A stretch of DNA of 64,000 bases from Alphaproteobacteria bacterium (GCA_013151255.1 JAADIQ010000098.1:1-64000); one strand, 5' to 3'. Positions 8,146 to 17,777 are shown, counted from the stretch's first letter. Notes: generated by a model not told the origin, from the letters alone. Translations and numbers: made by a program.

Positions 8146-9762
8146 ATGATGGGACAAATGATGAATCGGCCGCTTTTGACGACCGATATCCTCAAACACG
8201 CCGTGCGTAATTTTCGCCATACCGAAATTGTCACGCGCACCGTGGAAGGGCCGATCCATCGCTACACCATCGCTGATTCGGCCAAGCGTATCGCCAAGCT
8301 CGCCAATGCGCTGACCAATATGGGCGTCAAACGCGGCGACCGCATCGGCGTGATTGGCTGGAACACCTATCGCCAGTTTGAAATGTATTACGCCGTTGGC
8401 GGCCTCGGCGCGGTGTTGCACACCATCAATCCGCGCCTCGGGCCGGACAATGCCGCCTTCGTCATCAACCACGCCGAAGACGATTATCTGTTTTACGACA
8501 CGACCTTCGCGACACTGGTTGCCGCGTTGCGGCCTAAGCTTAAAACCGTGAAGGACTATTTCGTGTTGACCGACGCCGACAATGTCGGCGACGCTGGCGT
8601 GGGCGCGTCGACCTATGATGAATTTATCGCCGGTGAGAGCGATGTTTTCGAGTGGCCGGAATTTGACGAAAATACCGCCGTCACCATGTGCTACACATCC
8701 GGCACGACCGGCGACCCGAAAGGCGTGGTTTATTCGCACCGTGCGCTGGTGTTGCAGTCTTTCGCCGCCTGCCTGCCGATGGCGATGAATGTTATGGAAG
8801 GCGACACGTTGCTTCCCGTGGTGCCGATGTTTCATGTGAATGCGTGGAATGTTCCTTATTCCTGCCTCATGGTTGGCGTGAAACAGGTTTATCCCGGACC
8901 GAAGCTCGACGGTGAAAGCCTTTATGAACTTCTTGATACGGAGAAAGTCACCTATTCAGCGGGCGTGCCGACGGTTTGGCTTGGCCTCCTCCAATATCTC
9001 AAGAAAACTGGCAAAGAACTTCCCCATCTCAGGAAAGGGCTATGCGGCGGTTCGGCTCTGCCGGAAGCGCTTATTCGCGGCTACGCGGATTATGGCGTGG
9101 AGTTGCAGCAGGGCTGGGGCATGACCGAGATGTCGCCGATCGGCACCGTTAATGTGCTGCCGCCAAGATTAAAAGCGCTGCCGTTCGAGGAGCGCATCCC
9201 CTATCAGCTGAAAGCCGGCAGGGCCTTACCTTTCGTTGATATGCGGATTGTTTCTGGAGAGGGCGAAGTGCTTCCCCATGACGGTGAGGCCGACGGGAAC
9301 CTGCAAGTGCGCGGGCCGTGGGTTGTCGATCAATATTTCAAAGTGGATGAGCCAACGCTCACCGATGATGGCTGGTTCGACACTGGCGACGTGGCGATTA
9401 TCGACCCCGATGGCTTTTTGCAAATCACCGACCGTTCGAAGGACGTGATTAAGACCGGCGGTGAGTGGGTGTCGTCCATCGATATCGAAAATGCAGCGCT
9501 GATGCATGAGGGCGTGGCGCAAGCCGGCGTCATCGGGGTTTATCATCCAAGATGGCAGGAGCGCCCGTTGTTGATTGTGGTCAAGGCGGAGGGCGCGGAC
9601 CCGTCGCCGGATGAAATCAAGGAATTTTTAAAACCCAAGCTCGACAAGATCGCCTGGCCGGACGCAGTGGAGTTTGTCGACGAAATCCCGCTTGGCGCGA
9701 CCGGGAAAATCCTCAAAACCGAGCTGCGCAAAATGTTCAAGGGCTATGAGCTGCCGGGTTGA
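8146..9762 (+). CDS. Medium/long-chain fatty acid-CoA ligase (AlkK-like)
   Basis: This adenylate-forming enzyme activates fatty acids with ATP and CoA. The P-loop-like motif MCYTSGTTGDPKGVVYSHRA lies at about residues 182-201. The adenylate-binding GWGMTEMSP, the DGWFDTGDVAIIDPDGFLQI hinge region, and the C-terminal catalytic lysine in LGATGKILKTELRK are all present. At 538 residues it has the usual length, and motifs such as VVPMFHVNAWNVPY resemble the AlkK / long-chain ligase group. A purine-rich GGGAG lies upstream of the ATG. It is monocistronic, followed by a repeat-containing gap. Confidence 0.92.
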   Translation: MMGQMMNRPLLTTDILKHAVRNFRHTEIVTRTVEGPIHRYTIADSAKRIAKLANALTNMGVKRGDRIGVIGWNTYRQFEMYYAVGGLGAVLHTINPRLGPDNAAFVINHAEDDYLFYDTTFATLVAALRPKLKTVKDYFVLTDADNVGDAGVGASTYDEFIAGESDVFEWPEFDENTAVTMCYTSGTTGDPKGVVYSHRALVLQSFAACLPMAMNVMEGDTLLPVVPMFHVNAWNVPYSCLMVGVKQVYPGPKLDGESLYELLDTEKVTYSAGVPTVWLGLLQYLKKTGKELPHLRKGLCGGSALPEALIRGYADYGVELQQGWGMTEMSPIGTVNVLPPRLKALPFEERIPYQLKAGRALPFVDMRIVSGEGEVLPHDGEADGNLQVRGPWVVDQYFKVDEPTLTDDGWFDTGDVAIIDPDGFLQITDRSKDVIKTGGEWVSSIDIENAALMHEGVAQAGVIGVYHPRWQERPLLIVVKAEGADPSPDEIKEFLKPKLDKIAWPDAVEFVDEIPLGATGKILKTELRKMFKGYELPG

Positions 9763-10143
9763 GGCGGTCTGGCCGATTTTGAAATGACCCCAGCCTTAAG
9801 TGTCGTGCGCATCTTTGTCCCATCCCGATGTCATCACCGGATTTATTCCGGTGATCCAGGGCAAAGCAAAAGAAAGCTAAAGGCTTGCCTGCCTGGATTG
9901 CCGGAACAAGTCCGGCAATGACACTGAGCGGTGGTTTTGCGCGCGAAGCCGAACCAGGCGGCGCGTGTTTGGTGCTCCAAGCCGCAGGGTTAAACCGGAA
10001 AACGGTGGAACAAGTCGGGCTCTGCATGCTCTATTGGGACTAAATATCGTTGCGCCGAAAACTGAGCCAAAACCGAGATTGTCCCGGCGGAGGAATTCAG
10101 ATAGGCGTTGGCGGCGTAACCCATACTGACGGAGGCTTTTGGC
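9763..10143. other. Intergenic stretch with palindromic repeat
   Basis: This 381-base gap between the acyl-CoA ligase and the NDUFA9-like gene carries the nested palindrome at 9830-9922. The rest shows no ORF with coding character. Near its 3' end a GGAGG about 8 bases before the GTG at 10144 is the likely ribosome-binding site of the next gene. Confidence 0.6.
9830..9922. repeat. Nested palindromic intergenic repeat
   Basis: Two imperfect inverted copies face each other. The left copy starts GTCATCACCGG and ends ATCCAGG; the right copy starts CCTGGATTGCCGG and ends CCGGCAATGAC. Each copy is itself a hairpin: CACCGGA with TCCGGTG on the left, TTGCCGGA with TCCGGCAA on the right. The element resembles palindromic repeats common between genes in alphaproteobacterial genomes and may fold in RNA or act as a transcription end for the upstream ligase. 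Copy number in this genome cannot be judged from one window. Confidence 0.75.
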
Positions 10144-11112
10144 GTGACGGGAAAACTGGCGGTTGTCTTTGGCGGATCGGGCTTTGTCGGGCGCAATACG
10201 GTGCGCGAGCTTGCCAAGCGCGGCTGGCGCGTGCGCGTTGCGGTGCGTCGTCCGCATTTGGCGCAGTTCTTACGGCCGATGGGCGCAGTCGGGCAAATCC
10301 AGCTCAAACAAGCCAATATCCGCTATCCCGATTCCATCGCCGGCGCGCTCACCGGCGCAGATGCGGTGATTAACCTGGTGGGCATTCTCCACCGCGAAGG
10401 GCCGCAACGTTTTGAGGCGGTGCAAAGACAAGGCGCTGCCAAGATTGCACAGCTGGCGGGCGAGGCGGGCGTTGAAAATTTTGTCCAGGTCTCGTCAATC
10501 GGCGCCGATGCGGACAGCGACAGCGTTTACGCGCGCACCAAAGGCGAGGCGGAGATTGCGGTGCGCGAAGCCATTCCTTCCGCGACCATCATCCGTCCGT
10601 CGATTGTCTTCGGCCAAGAGGACAAATTCTTCAACAAGTTCGCCGCCATGGCGATGATGTCGCCGGTGCTGCCGTTGATCGGCGGTGGCAAGACGCGGTT
10701 TCAGCCGATTTATGTCGATGATGTCGCTGATGCGATCTGCGAAGCATTGGTTCGCCCCGAAGCCAGGGGGCGTATTTACGAACTTGGCGGGCCGCGGATT
10801 TATACGTTCAAAGAGCTTCTGGAATTAATGCTGCATGAGATCGGCCGCAAGCGGGCGCTCGTCCCTGTGCCGTTCCCCATTGCATCGCTGATCGGCCTGG
10901 CCGGTGAGATGGCGGGCATTGCGCCATTTGTAGAGCCGCCGCTGACGCGCGATCAGGTGAGGCTGTTAAAACGGGACAATGTCGTGGGCACGGGCGGCGG
11001 TGTTGCAACGCTCGATGATCTTGATATTCAGCCGCATACGGTGGAAGCGATTTTGCCGACCTATATGACGCCTTACCGGAAATACGGCCAGTTCGCTGAG
11101 CGTCCGGCTTAA
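10144..11112 (+). CDS. NDUFA9-like NAD(P)-binding protein
   Basis: This 322-residue atypical short-chain dehydrogenase/reductase is of the complex I NDUFA9-like type. The N-terminal Rossmann motif is VFGGSGFVGRNTVRELAKRG (residues 8-27), with the typical VINLVGILHREGPQRFEAVQ motif near residue 80. The SDR tyrosine-lysine pair is replaced by YARTKGEAE, as in this family. Bacterial members are thought to assist respiratory complex I or quinone metabolism, but the role is unsettled. It begins at a GTG with a GGAGG upstream. It converges on galE with only three bases between the stops. Confidence 0.85.
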   Translation: MTGKLAVVFGGSGFVGRNTVRELAKRGWRVRVAVRRPHLAQFLRPMGAVGQIQLKQANIRYPDSIAGALTGADAVINLVGILHREGPQRFEAVQRQGAAKIAQLAGEAGVENFVQVSSIGADADSDSVYARTKGEAEIAVREAIPSATIIRPSIVFGQEDKFFNKFAAMAMMSPVLPLIGGGKTRFQPIYVDDVADAICEALVRPEARGRIYELGGPRIYTFKELLELMLHEIGRKRALVPVPFPIASLIGLAGEMAGIAPFVEPPLTRDQVRLLKRDNVVGTGGGVATLDDLDIQPHTVEAILPTYMTPYRKYGQFAERPA

Positions 11113-11115
11113 GTT

Positions 11116-12147
11116 TTACTTATACCCATCAGGATTGTTGCTCTGCCAACGCCAGTGATCGGCGCACATTTGGTCGATGGTTTTTTCTGCGCGCCAGCCA
11201 AGCAGCTTTTCCGCAAGCTTGGCATTGGCGTATACCTCGGCGATATCGCCCTCGCGCCGGGGCGCGATTTCGTAAGGAACGTCGCGGTTGGAAGCGCGCT
11301 TGAACGCAGCGACCGCTTCGAGCACGGAATAACCGGCGCCGGTTCCAAGATTGATGTCGAGCGCGCCGCCATCTTCCAACGCCGCCAGATAGTCGAGCGC
11401 TGCGAGATGGCCGCGCGCCAAATCGCTGACATGGATATAATCTCGCACGCCGGTTCCGTCGCGCGTGGGATAGTCGTCGCCGAACACCATCAGTTTTTTG
11501 CGCCGGCCGACAGCCACCTGAGCGATAAACGGAAACAGATTGTTGGGAACGCCGTTCGGGTCCTCGCCGATGCGGCCCGACGGATGGGCGCCGACCGGAT
11601 TGAAATAACGCAAGTTCACCACGCGCCAGGCGCCGTCCGCCGCCGCCAGGTCTTTCAGCATGTCCTCGATAATCAGCTTGGTGCGGCCGTATGGATTGGC
11701 AGCGCCGGTCTTTCCGGTCTCGTTTACCGGGCTGTCATTTAACGCGCCATAGACGGTTGCGGAGGATGAAAAGACAATGGTTTTCGCGTTCGCCGCGTCC
11801 AGGGCGCGGATCAGCGTTAAAGACGCGCCGATATTGGTTCGGTAATACAGCATCGGCTCGGCCACCGACTGGCCAACCGCTTTCAGTCCCGCCAGATGAA
11901 TGGCGCTGTCGGCGCCGAAGGCTTTGACGGCGGCGATCACATCATCACTATGGGCGGGGTTGGCGAGGTCGCGCTCCAGCAATTCAAGATTGCCCGGCGC
12001 CAGTTCTTTTATCCGCGCGAGCGCTTCAGGATGGGCGTTGGAAAAATCATCGATGATTAAAACATCGCGGCCGGCGCCCAATAGCTCGACGGCGACATGG
12101 CTGCCAATATAGCCCGCGCCTCCGGTGACGACAATTTTTTGAGCCAT
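11116..12147 (-). CDS. galE: UDP-glucose 4-epimerase
   Basis: This enzyme interconverts UDP-glucose and UDP-galactose with bound NAD. It has the Rossmann motif VTGGAGYIGSHVAVELLGAG at residues 6-25, the catalytic YxxxK in NPYGRTKLIIEDML, the SSSATVYG serine region, and LRYFNPVGAHPSGRIGEDPN, all diagnostic of GalE. At 343 residues the length is normal. It is the third gene of a minus-strand nucleotide-sugar operon after the AGE isomerase and the mannose-1-phosphate guanylyltransferase, which suggests supply of sugars for surface polysaccharide. Confidence 0.95.
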   Translation of the reverse strand: MAQKIVVTGGAGYIGSHVAVELLGAGRDVLIIDDFSNAHPEALARIKELAPGNLELLERDLANPAHSDDVIAAVKAFGADSAIHLAGLKAVGQSVAEPMLYYRTNIGASLTLIRALDAANAKTIVFSSSATVYGALNDSPVNETGKTGAANPYGRTKLIIEDMLKDLAAADGAWRVVNLRYFNPVGAHPSGRIGEDPNGVPNNLFPFIAQVAVGRRKKLMVFGDDYPTRDGTGVRDYIHVSDLARGHLAALDYLAALEDGGALDINLGTGAGYSVLEAVAAFKRASNRDVPYEIAPRREGDIAEVYANAKLAEKLLGWRAEKTIDQMCADHWRWQSNNPDGYK

Positions 12148-12159
12148 AGAAAGTTCCGT

Positions 12160-13212
12160 CTACAAAAGATGCTGGAGGCCGCGTTTTTTTAATTCCTCGA
12201 CAATCGCACGCACGTCTTGTGCGTTGTCGCTGCGCGCCACCAGAACCGCATCGCCGGTGGCGACGATTATCAAATCTTCAACCCCGGCCGCGGCGATAAG
12301 CGGTCCGTCGCTGCGGATGATGTTGTTTGTCGCATTGACGCAAATGACATTGCCGCTGTTGTCGGCAGAGGCGACCTCGCTCCAGCTGCCGATATCGGTC
12401 CAGCCGACATCGACCGGCGCGACGATGGCGGCCTTGTCGGTTTTTTCCATCACCGCATAGTCGACGGAATCTGACGGACAGGCGGAAAACGCCGCCTCGT
12501 CAAGGCGCAGGGCGCCATCAGACGGCGCGGCTTTTTCAAGCGCCTCGCTCGCGGCGGCCATAATTTCCGGCGCAAGGCGCGCCATCTCGTCACGCATGGC
12601 GCTCGCTCGATAAAGGAATATCCCGGCATTCCAGTAATAGCGCCCGTCTTTGATATAGCGTTCGGCGGTCTCACGATCAGGTTTTTCTTTAAAGGCGGCT
12701 GCTTTGTATACAGATGGAAACAGCTGCGCGCCGGTCTCGATATAACCATAGCCGGTATGCGGGGTTTGCGCAGCTATGCCGAAGGTGACGATATTGCCAG
12801 CCTCAGCCGCCTTGGCGCCGAGCGCGACAGCGCTGCGAAAGCCTGCGCCGTCGGCGATATGATGGTCAGCGGGCATCAATAAAATGAGCGCATCTTCATC
12901 GCCGCGCGCAACCCAGGCGGCAGCGGCTGCCGCGACGGCGGCGGTGTTGCGCGGGCAGGGCTCCAGGATGATGTCTGCCGGCTGGATGGCGATCTCGGCC
13001 AATTGCTTGGCGACAATGGGCCCGTGATGGGCGCCGCAGATCACCACCGGATCGCCATAGCTGTCTTGCTTGCCGCAAACGCGCGAAACGGTGTCTTGAA
13101 ACATGGTGCGGTCGGTGACCAATTTTAAAAACTGTTTCGGCAGCGCCTTGCGCGACATTGGCCATAGTCGCGTGCCCGAACCGCCCGACATGATGACCGG
13201 CTGAATTTTCAT
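12160..13212 (-). CDS. manC: Mannose-1-phosphate guanylyltransferase
   Basis: This makes GDP-mannose from GTP and mannose-1-phosphate. The nucleotidyltransferase signature PVIMSGGSGTRLWPMSRKAL sits at residues 5-24, with LLMPADHHI, the YWNAGIFLY segment and AAFKEKPD, all family-specific. At 350 residues it has only the transferase domain and lacks the C-terminal cupin isomerase half of the long ManC/AlgA form. The isomerase job may be done by the AGE-family protein immediately upstream, whose stop overlaps this start by 4 bases. No phosphomannomutase is in the window. Confidence 0.92.
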   Translation of the reverse strand: MKIQPVIMSGGSGTRLWPMSRKALPKQFLKLVTDRTMFQDTVSRVCGKQDSYGDPVVICGAHHGPIVAKQLAEIAIQPADIILEPCPRNTAAVAAAAAAWVARGDEDALILLMPADHHIADGAGFRSAVALGAKAAEAGNIVTFGIAAQTPHTGYGYIETGAQLFPSVYKAAAFKEKPDRETAERYIKDGRYYWNAGIFLYRASAMRDEMARLAPEIMAAASEALEKAAPSDGALRLDEAAFSACPSDSVDYAVMEKTDKAAIVAPVDVGWTDIGSWSEVASADNSGNVICVNATNNIIRSDGPLIAAAGVEDLIIVATGDAVLVARSDNAQDVRAIVEELKKRGLQHLL

Positions 13213-14360
13213 GATCGCTCGCGCTCCGCATTTTCAAAGCTTGCAGCATCGCCGACAGCTTCAAACAAATGGTAAAGAATACTGGCCGGCACGTCACGCG
13301 CTAGGGCTGCGCCATTGGCGTCAAATTGGTCGCACCAAAGCCCGGCGACGTCTTGGGCGAGGTAGCTCTTAAACAGCATGTCTATGAGGGCGCCGGCGCG
13401 CGCCGCCATCGCCTTGTCGCCGCGCCGCGCCAGGGTGATGGCGGCTTTGATATATTCGGTCTGCGGCCACAGCCGTCTTGGGCCGGGCAGGCTCTCCTTG
13501 CCGAGGCGCACCGTGTCGCGCAGGAAGCCGGCGCTATCAAGCCCGATCTCCTCGGCGCGACTATAAAGCCGCGTCATCTGTGCGGTGCTGTCGGTTGCGA
13601 ACAGGGCGTCATAATGCCCGAGCAGCCAAACCCACTCCATCATATGGCCGGGTTCGATAAGATCGCCTTTGTCCGTGCTAAGGGCGAAGTCCTGGTCAAA
13701 AAATTCACGCAACACGCCGTCGCGTTGGTCGAAGAACACGGTTTCAAACAGGGCGTAGACTTGCGCGGCGTAATCGCCATAGGCGCTGTCGCCGGTGGCG
13801 CGGTAGAGCGCCATGAACGCTTCCAGCAAATGCATGTGCGGGTTTTGCCGCCGCGGCGTCTCGCGCTGGTCGCTTTCAAGCCAGCCGCCATGGGGGGAGG
13901 CAAGCTCATGGTTGAGAAAAGCGATGATGCGTTCCGCCAGCGCCAGCGCGCGCGTGTCTTGCGCCGCTTGCCATCGTGACGCACAGGCGAGCAAAGCGAA
14001 GGCCTGGTCATAGAGATCGCGGCGATCATCGAGAACCGTTCCGTCATCGGACAGATGATGGACACAGCCGCGCGCGCCTTCATCCGGGCAGGCCTTAGTG
14101 AGAAAATAATCGAACCCGGCAGCGGCAAGCGCTTCGTAATCGGCGCCCCAACCGCGCAAGGCGGCTTGCGAGAAGGTGTGGATTTGCCGCGCCTGAACCC
14201 GCACCCTTCGCGGCCGGCCGGTCACCGGCGCGCCGGTGAAATCCAGACATTCGTAAAAGCCGCCGCGTTTGGCGTCATAGCCTTGTGCGCGCCACAGCGC
14301 CAATGCGTCGTCGCGAAACCAGCGCTCGAATGTCGATACGGACTGGCGCAACGCCGTCAT
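13209..14360 (-). CDS. AGE family epimerase/isomerase, likely mannose-6-phosphate isomerase
   Basis: This belongs to the N-acylglucosamine 2-epimerase / mannose isomerase superfamily, an (alpha/alpha)6 barrel. Recognisable parts are RVRVQARQIHTFSQAALRGW near residues 50-70, LYDQAFALLA, RQNPHMHLLEAFMALYRATG and LIEPGHMMEWVWLLGHYD, carrying the histidines expected in the barrel. I start at the ATG at 14360 (MTALRQSVST) rather than the track's upstream TTG. The 3' end overlaps manC by 4 bases. That pairing favours a fructose-6-P/mannose-6-P isomerase role feeding GDP-mannose, although a GlcNAc 2-epimerase cannot be excluded. Confidence 0.85.
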   Translation of the reverse strand: MTALRQSVSTFERWFRDDALALWRAQGYDAKRGGFYECLDFTGAPVTGRPRRVRVQARQIHTFSQAALRGWGADYEALAAAGFDYFLTKACPDEGARGCVHHLSDDGTVLDDRRDLYDQAFALLACASRWQAAQDTRALALAERIIAFLNHELASPHGGWLESDQRETPRRQNPHMHLLEAFMALYRATGDSAYGDYAAQVYALFETVFFDQRDGVLREFFDQDFALSTDKGDLIEPGHMMEWVWLLGHYDALFATDSTAQMTRLYSRAEEIGLDSAGFLRDTVRLGKESLPGPRRLWPQTEYIKAAITLARRGDKAMAARAGALIDMLFKSYLAQDVAGLWCDQFDANGAALARDVPASILYHLFEAVGDAASFENAERERS

Positions 14361-14452
14361 AAACCAAACTCTTTCCCGCAAACTTATCTAATCCGGTAAC
14401 GCGTTGCGGCAGAGCGGTCAAACCAAAGCGGTGCGGGGGGCGGTTTTGCGGG

Positions 14453-16072
14453 CTAATCGGCGCCTTTGATCATGTCTGCGGCTTTTTCAGCGATCATGAT
14501 GGTCGGGGCGTTGGTGTTTCCCGAAACCACAAACGGCATCACCGAGGCGTCAACGACGCGAAGACCGCTGACGCCGGTAACGCGCAATTGTGGATCGGTG
14601 ACGGCCTGTTCATCGCGCCCCATCCGGCAAGTGCCGACCGGGTGATAGATCGTATCCGAACGATTTCGAATATCCTCAGTGAGCGCCGCGTCGCTGGCGG
14701 GCTCTTCCAGATAGAGCGATGCGCCCTTGACGCCGGCAAAGGCGGGCGCTGCAAAAATCCGTTCCATGATGCGCGCGCCTTTTATCAGGCGATGGAGGTC
14801 GTCTTCGTCTGCGAGGAAATTCGGGTCGATTGCGGGCGGCGCTTGCGGATCGCTTGAGGCGAGCGTGACGCTGCCGCGGCTTTTCGGTCTCAAAACGCAT
14901 GCATGACAGGTTATGCCGCCGCCGAGATGTTTCTTGCGGCCGTGATCATCGACCAGACCGGGAATGAAATGTAGCTGAATGTCAGGTTCTGCCTCAGTGG
15001 GATCGGTTTTTACAAAGCCGCCGCATTCTGCAAGGTTTGACGTGAACAGGCCTTCGCCGCGGTTTTTATAGGCGAAGAACGACGGGAAGAACTTTTTGAC
15101 CATGCCAAAATTAAGGCCGACAGAATCGCCTGACGATGTTTTATAAAGCGCGGGATAATCAAGATGGTCCTGAAGATTGGCGCCGACGCCCGGCGCATCA
15201 ACGACGACATCGAGGCCGTGCTCGCGCAAATGAGCGCCCGGACCAATACCCGATAGCATCAACATTTGCGGCGACTGGAACGCGCCGCCGGAAAGGATGA
15301 CTTCGCGTTTGGCTGCAACCGATTTCGGCGCGCCCATTTCAAGAAATTCAACCCCGCTTGCGCGTTTTGCGTCGAACATTACGCGCTCGGCGTAGGCGCC
15401 GGTGATGATGGTAAGGTTGGCGCGCTCTTTCACGGGATTGAGATAAGCAACCGCTGTCGAGCAGCGCCGGCCATCACGCTGCGTCACCTGATAGTATCCC
15501 ATGCCTTCCTGATCGGCGCCGTTGAAGTCATTGCAGTCGGGCAGCTGTAATTCAGCAGCAGCTTTCAGAAAAACATCCGACAATGGATTGCGGTAGCGCA
15601 AATCAGATACCGATAGCGGGCCGCCAACTGAATGGTAATTGTCGCTGCCGCGCTGATTGTCTTCCGCTTTCATAAAATACGGCAGAACCCCGTCCCAGTC
15701 CCAGCCATCGGCGCCTTCGCTCGCCCAGTGATCATAATCAGCGTGTGCGCCGCGAATATAAATCATCGCATTAATCGAGCTTGACCCCCCAAGCACGCGC
15801 CCGCGTGGCTGATAGCAGATGCGATCATTGAGATGTTTCTGCGGGACGGTATCAAAGCGCCAGTTTACCGGCGAGCTATCGGAAAAAAACGCAAAACCAA
15901 TCGGCGCATGAATGAGCGGGTCTTTATCGACGCCGCCCGCCTCTAACAGGCAAACGCTCACCGATGCGTCTTCGCTCAAGCGATTAGCAAGAACGCAACC
16001 CGCCGACCCGGCGCCGACAATTACATAATCAAACTCGCCCAGCTTTTCACGGGCGTTATTTTCTGCGGTCAT
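14453..16072 (-). CDS. GMC family FAD alcohol dehydrogenase (AlkJ/BetA-like)
   Basis: This 539-residue flavoprotein oxidises an alcohol, with either choline or aliphatic/aromatic alcohols as family substrates. The dinucleotide-binding motif is [20 protein letters not shown] (residues 15-34). GMC signature 1 is [20 protein letters not shown]. The C-terminal catalytic pair is His in [10 protein letters not shown] and Asn in [20 protein letters not shown]. It lies 9 bases downstream of a coniferyl-aldehyde-type dehydrogenase on the same strand, so an alcohol-to-aldehyde-to-acid pathway is likely. That context argues against a dedicated choline dehydrogenase, since no betB- or betI-like gene is nearby. 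Confidence 0.9.
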   Translation of the reverse strand: MTAENNAREKLGEFDYVIVGAGSAGCVLANRLSEDASVSVCLLEAGGVDKDPLIHAPIGFAFFSDSSPVNWRFDTVPQKHLNDRICYQPRGRVLGGSSSINAMIYIRGAHADYDHWASEGADGWDWDGVLPYFMKAEDNQRGSDNYHSVGGPLSVSDLRYRNPLSDVFLKAAAELQLPDCNDFNGADQEGMGYYQVTQRDGRRCSTAVAYLNPVKERANLTIITGAYAERVMFDAKRASGVEFLEMGAPKSVAAKREVILSGGAFQSPQMLMLSGIGPGAHLREHGLDVVVDAPGVGANLQDHLDYPALYKTSSGDSVGLNFGMVKKFFPSFFAYKNRGEGLFTSNLAECGGFVKTDPTEAEPDIQLHFIPGLVDDHGRKKHLGGGITCHACVLRPKSRGSVTLASSDPQAPPAIDPNFLADEDDLHRLIKGARIMERIFAAPAFAGVKGASLYLEEPASDAALTEDIRNRSDTIYHPVGTCRMGRDEQAVTDPQLRVTGVSGLRVVDASVMPFVVSGNTNAPTIMIAEKAADMIKGAD

Positions 16073-16080
16073 AATTGCGC

Positions 16081-17529
16081 CTAAAGAATTTTCCGGATGA
16101 AGGAGAGGGTTTTTTCTAGTTTTTCTGTATAGGGAGGATGTAATAGCCCGCTACTGGCAAAACGGCTCTGGTAGAATACCGGTTTCAAATGTGAGAAAGT
16201 CTCAAACCCTGCGCGTCCATGATAGGCGCCGATGCCGCTTTTGCCGACGCCGCCAAAGGGCAGGTTTTCTTGCGCCAGATGCCATAATGTATCGTTGACG
16301 GTAACGCCGCCGGAAACGGTTTGCTGCAACACGCGGTCGCGCGCCTCATTGTCTTCGCCAAACCAGTATAGCGCCAGCGGGCGCTCGCCCTTGTTGATGT
16401 GGGCGATGGCCTCCTCGGTTGAGCCGTTCGGCAAAATCGGTAGGATCGGCCCGAAGATTTCCTCTTTCATGACAGCCGCATCCGCCGGCGGGTCGATCAC
16501 CAAAGTCAGCGGCAATTTGCGTTGCGGATGCAGCGCATTGGCGGAACCGACTTCAATAATCCGCGCGCCGCGGTCGCGCGCCTCTTCCACCATAGCTTTC
16601 AGCCTGGCAAAGTGTCGGTCGGAGATAATCGACGTATAATCCGCCGTCGTATCAATTTCCGGATAGAGCGCGCGCGCAGCGGCGGCGATGGCGGCGGCGG
16701 TCTCATCGAGTTTGTTGGTTGGCGCCAACACATAATCCGGCGCGATGCAAGTCTGCCCGGCATTGAGCATTTTGCCATAGGCGATGGATTGCGTGACTTT
16801 TCCAATATCGGCGCTGGCGTCGATAATCGCCGGGGACTTGCCGCCAAGCTCCAGCGTCACTGGCGTGAGGTTTTTTGCAGCGGCCTGCGCAACGCGTATG
16901 CCGATGCTGGTCGAGCCGGTAAACAGCAAATGGTCAAATGGTGTTTCGGTGAAAGCCTGGCCAGTATCAACGCCGCCGACAATAACGGCGAATTCTGATT
17001 CATCGAACGCCGCGCTAATTAACTCATGCATAACATCGCTGGTATGCGGGGTCAGTTCACTCGGTTTCAGCATCACCCGATTGCCCGCCGCAATCGCCGC
17101 CGCCGCCGGGGCCAGCGCTAAAAATACCGGATAGTTCCATGGCGAGATGATGCCGATAACGCCGAGCGGTTGCGGCTCAAGCTTGCTTTTCGCCGGCAGC
17201 ATATGCAGCGGTGTCGGCACGCCACGCGGACGCATCCAGTTTTTTAAACTTTTCTTCGCCATGCGCACGCCGGAAGTCAGGACCAGCATTTCTGCAATGA
17301 TGGTTTCATGTTTCGAGCGATTGCCAAAATCGGTGCTGATCGCCTTTGCGAAAGCGTCCTCATTGGTTTCAATCAGCTCGATAAGCTTATCGAGGCCAGC
17401 GATGCGTCGGTCATAAGAGGGAAACGGATTTTGCAAATAGGCGTCTTTTTGCAGCGCAAAAATGCGCTTGATCTCGCGTTCGCCTTCAGATTGGTCGGCG
17501 CCTAGTGTATGGGCGGTGTCGGCGGGCAT
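16081..17529 (-). CDS. Coniferyl-aldehyde-type aldehyde dehydrogenase
   Basis: This is an NAD(P)-dependent aldehyde dehydrogenase. The general-base glutamate lies in PVTLELGGKSPAIIDA and the nucleophilic cysteine in NAGQTCIAPDYVLAP; the IAPDYVL sequence is typical of the coniferyl aldehyde dehydrogenase / membrane ALDH subgroup. I start at the ATG at 17529 (MPADTAHTLG), which has GGAGA 6 bases upstream, giving 482 residues. The track's longer 540-residue version reads through a tandem DNA repeat and is not credible. It is the first gene of an operon with the GMC dehydrogenase and is divergent from a class V aminotransferase. Confidence 0.9.
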   Translation of the reverse strand: MPADTAHTLGADQSEGEREIKRIFALQKDAYLQNPFPSYDRRIAGLDKLIELIETNEDAFAKAISTDFGNRSKHETIIAEMLVLTSGVRMAKKSLKNWMRPRGVPTPLHMLPAKSKLEPQPLGVIGIISPWNYPVFLALAPAAAAIAAGNRVMLKPSELTPHTSDVMHELISAAFDESEFAVIVGGVDTGQAFTETPFDHLLFTGSTSIGIRVAQAAAKNLTPVTLELGGKSPAIIDASADIGKVTQSIAYGKMLNAGQTCIAPDYVLAPTNKLDETAAAIAAAARALYPEIDTTADYTSIISDRHFARLKAMVEEARDRGARIIEVGSANALHPQRKLPLTLVIDPPADAAVMKEEIFGPILPILPNGSTEEAIAHINKGERPLALYWFGEDNEARDRVLQQTVSGGVTVNDTLWHLAQENLPFGGVGKSGIGAYHGRAGFETFSHLKPVFYQSRFASSGLLHPPYTEKLEKTLSFIRKIL

Positions 17530-17601
17530 TAAATTTCTCCCGTTATCAAATGCGCAAGGCTTGCGCAGAATGTGATGAATGCATAGGCGAAAGTCCACCT
17601 T

Positions 17602-17669
17602 CTTTGGCGCCAGCTGGGCTTTGGCGTCAGACGGGCTTTGGCGCCAGCTGGGCATTGGCGCCAAGCCGG
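17602..17669. repeat. Four tandem 17-bp repeats in a divergent promoter region
   Basis: The unit CTTTGGCGCCAGCTGGG occurs at 17602-17618 and again exactly at 17636-17652. Variant CTTTGGCGTCAGACGGG lies between them, and CATTGGCGCCAAGCCGG follows at 17653-17669. The period is exactly 17 bp without gaps. It lies between the divergent starts of the aldehyde dehydrogenase (17529) and the aminotransferase (17778). It could be an array of regulator sites, a slippage-prone tract, or relics of a mobile repeat. The TTGGCGCCA core is itself palindromic. Confidence 0.85.
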
Positions 17670-17777
17670 CGCCCCCTGATTTTGCCCGGCATTGTGCCCA
17701 CATCGCCCGGTGGCTGACAACACGACAAAATGCGTCTAACCCTGCGCGGCAAAATCAGGCGCACAACAATAGCGAGC

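Noticed and set aside
14453-16072. Choline dehydrogenase betA of an osmoprotection operon
   Set aside because: The partner aldehyde dehydrogenase belongs to the coniferyl-aldehyde type and no betI or choline transporter is adjacent.
17602-17669. CRISPR-like array
   Set aside because: The units are adjacent without spacers and only 17 bp long, and no cas genes are present.
17530-17703. N-terminal 58-residue extension of the aldehyde dehydrogenase
   Set aside because: It translates the 17-bp tandem repeat (APMPSWRQSPSDAKAQLAPK). The ATG at 17529 has a good ribosome site and matches family length.
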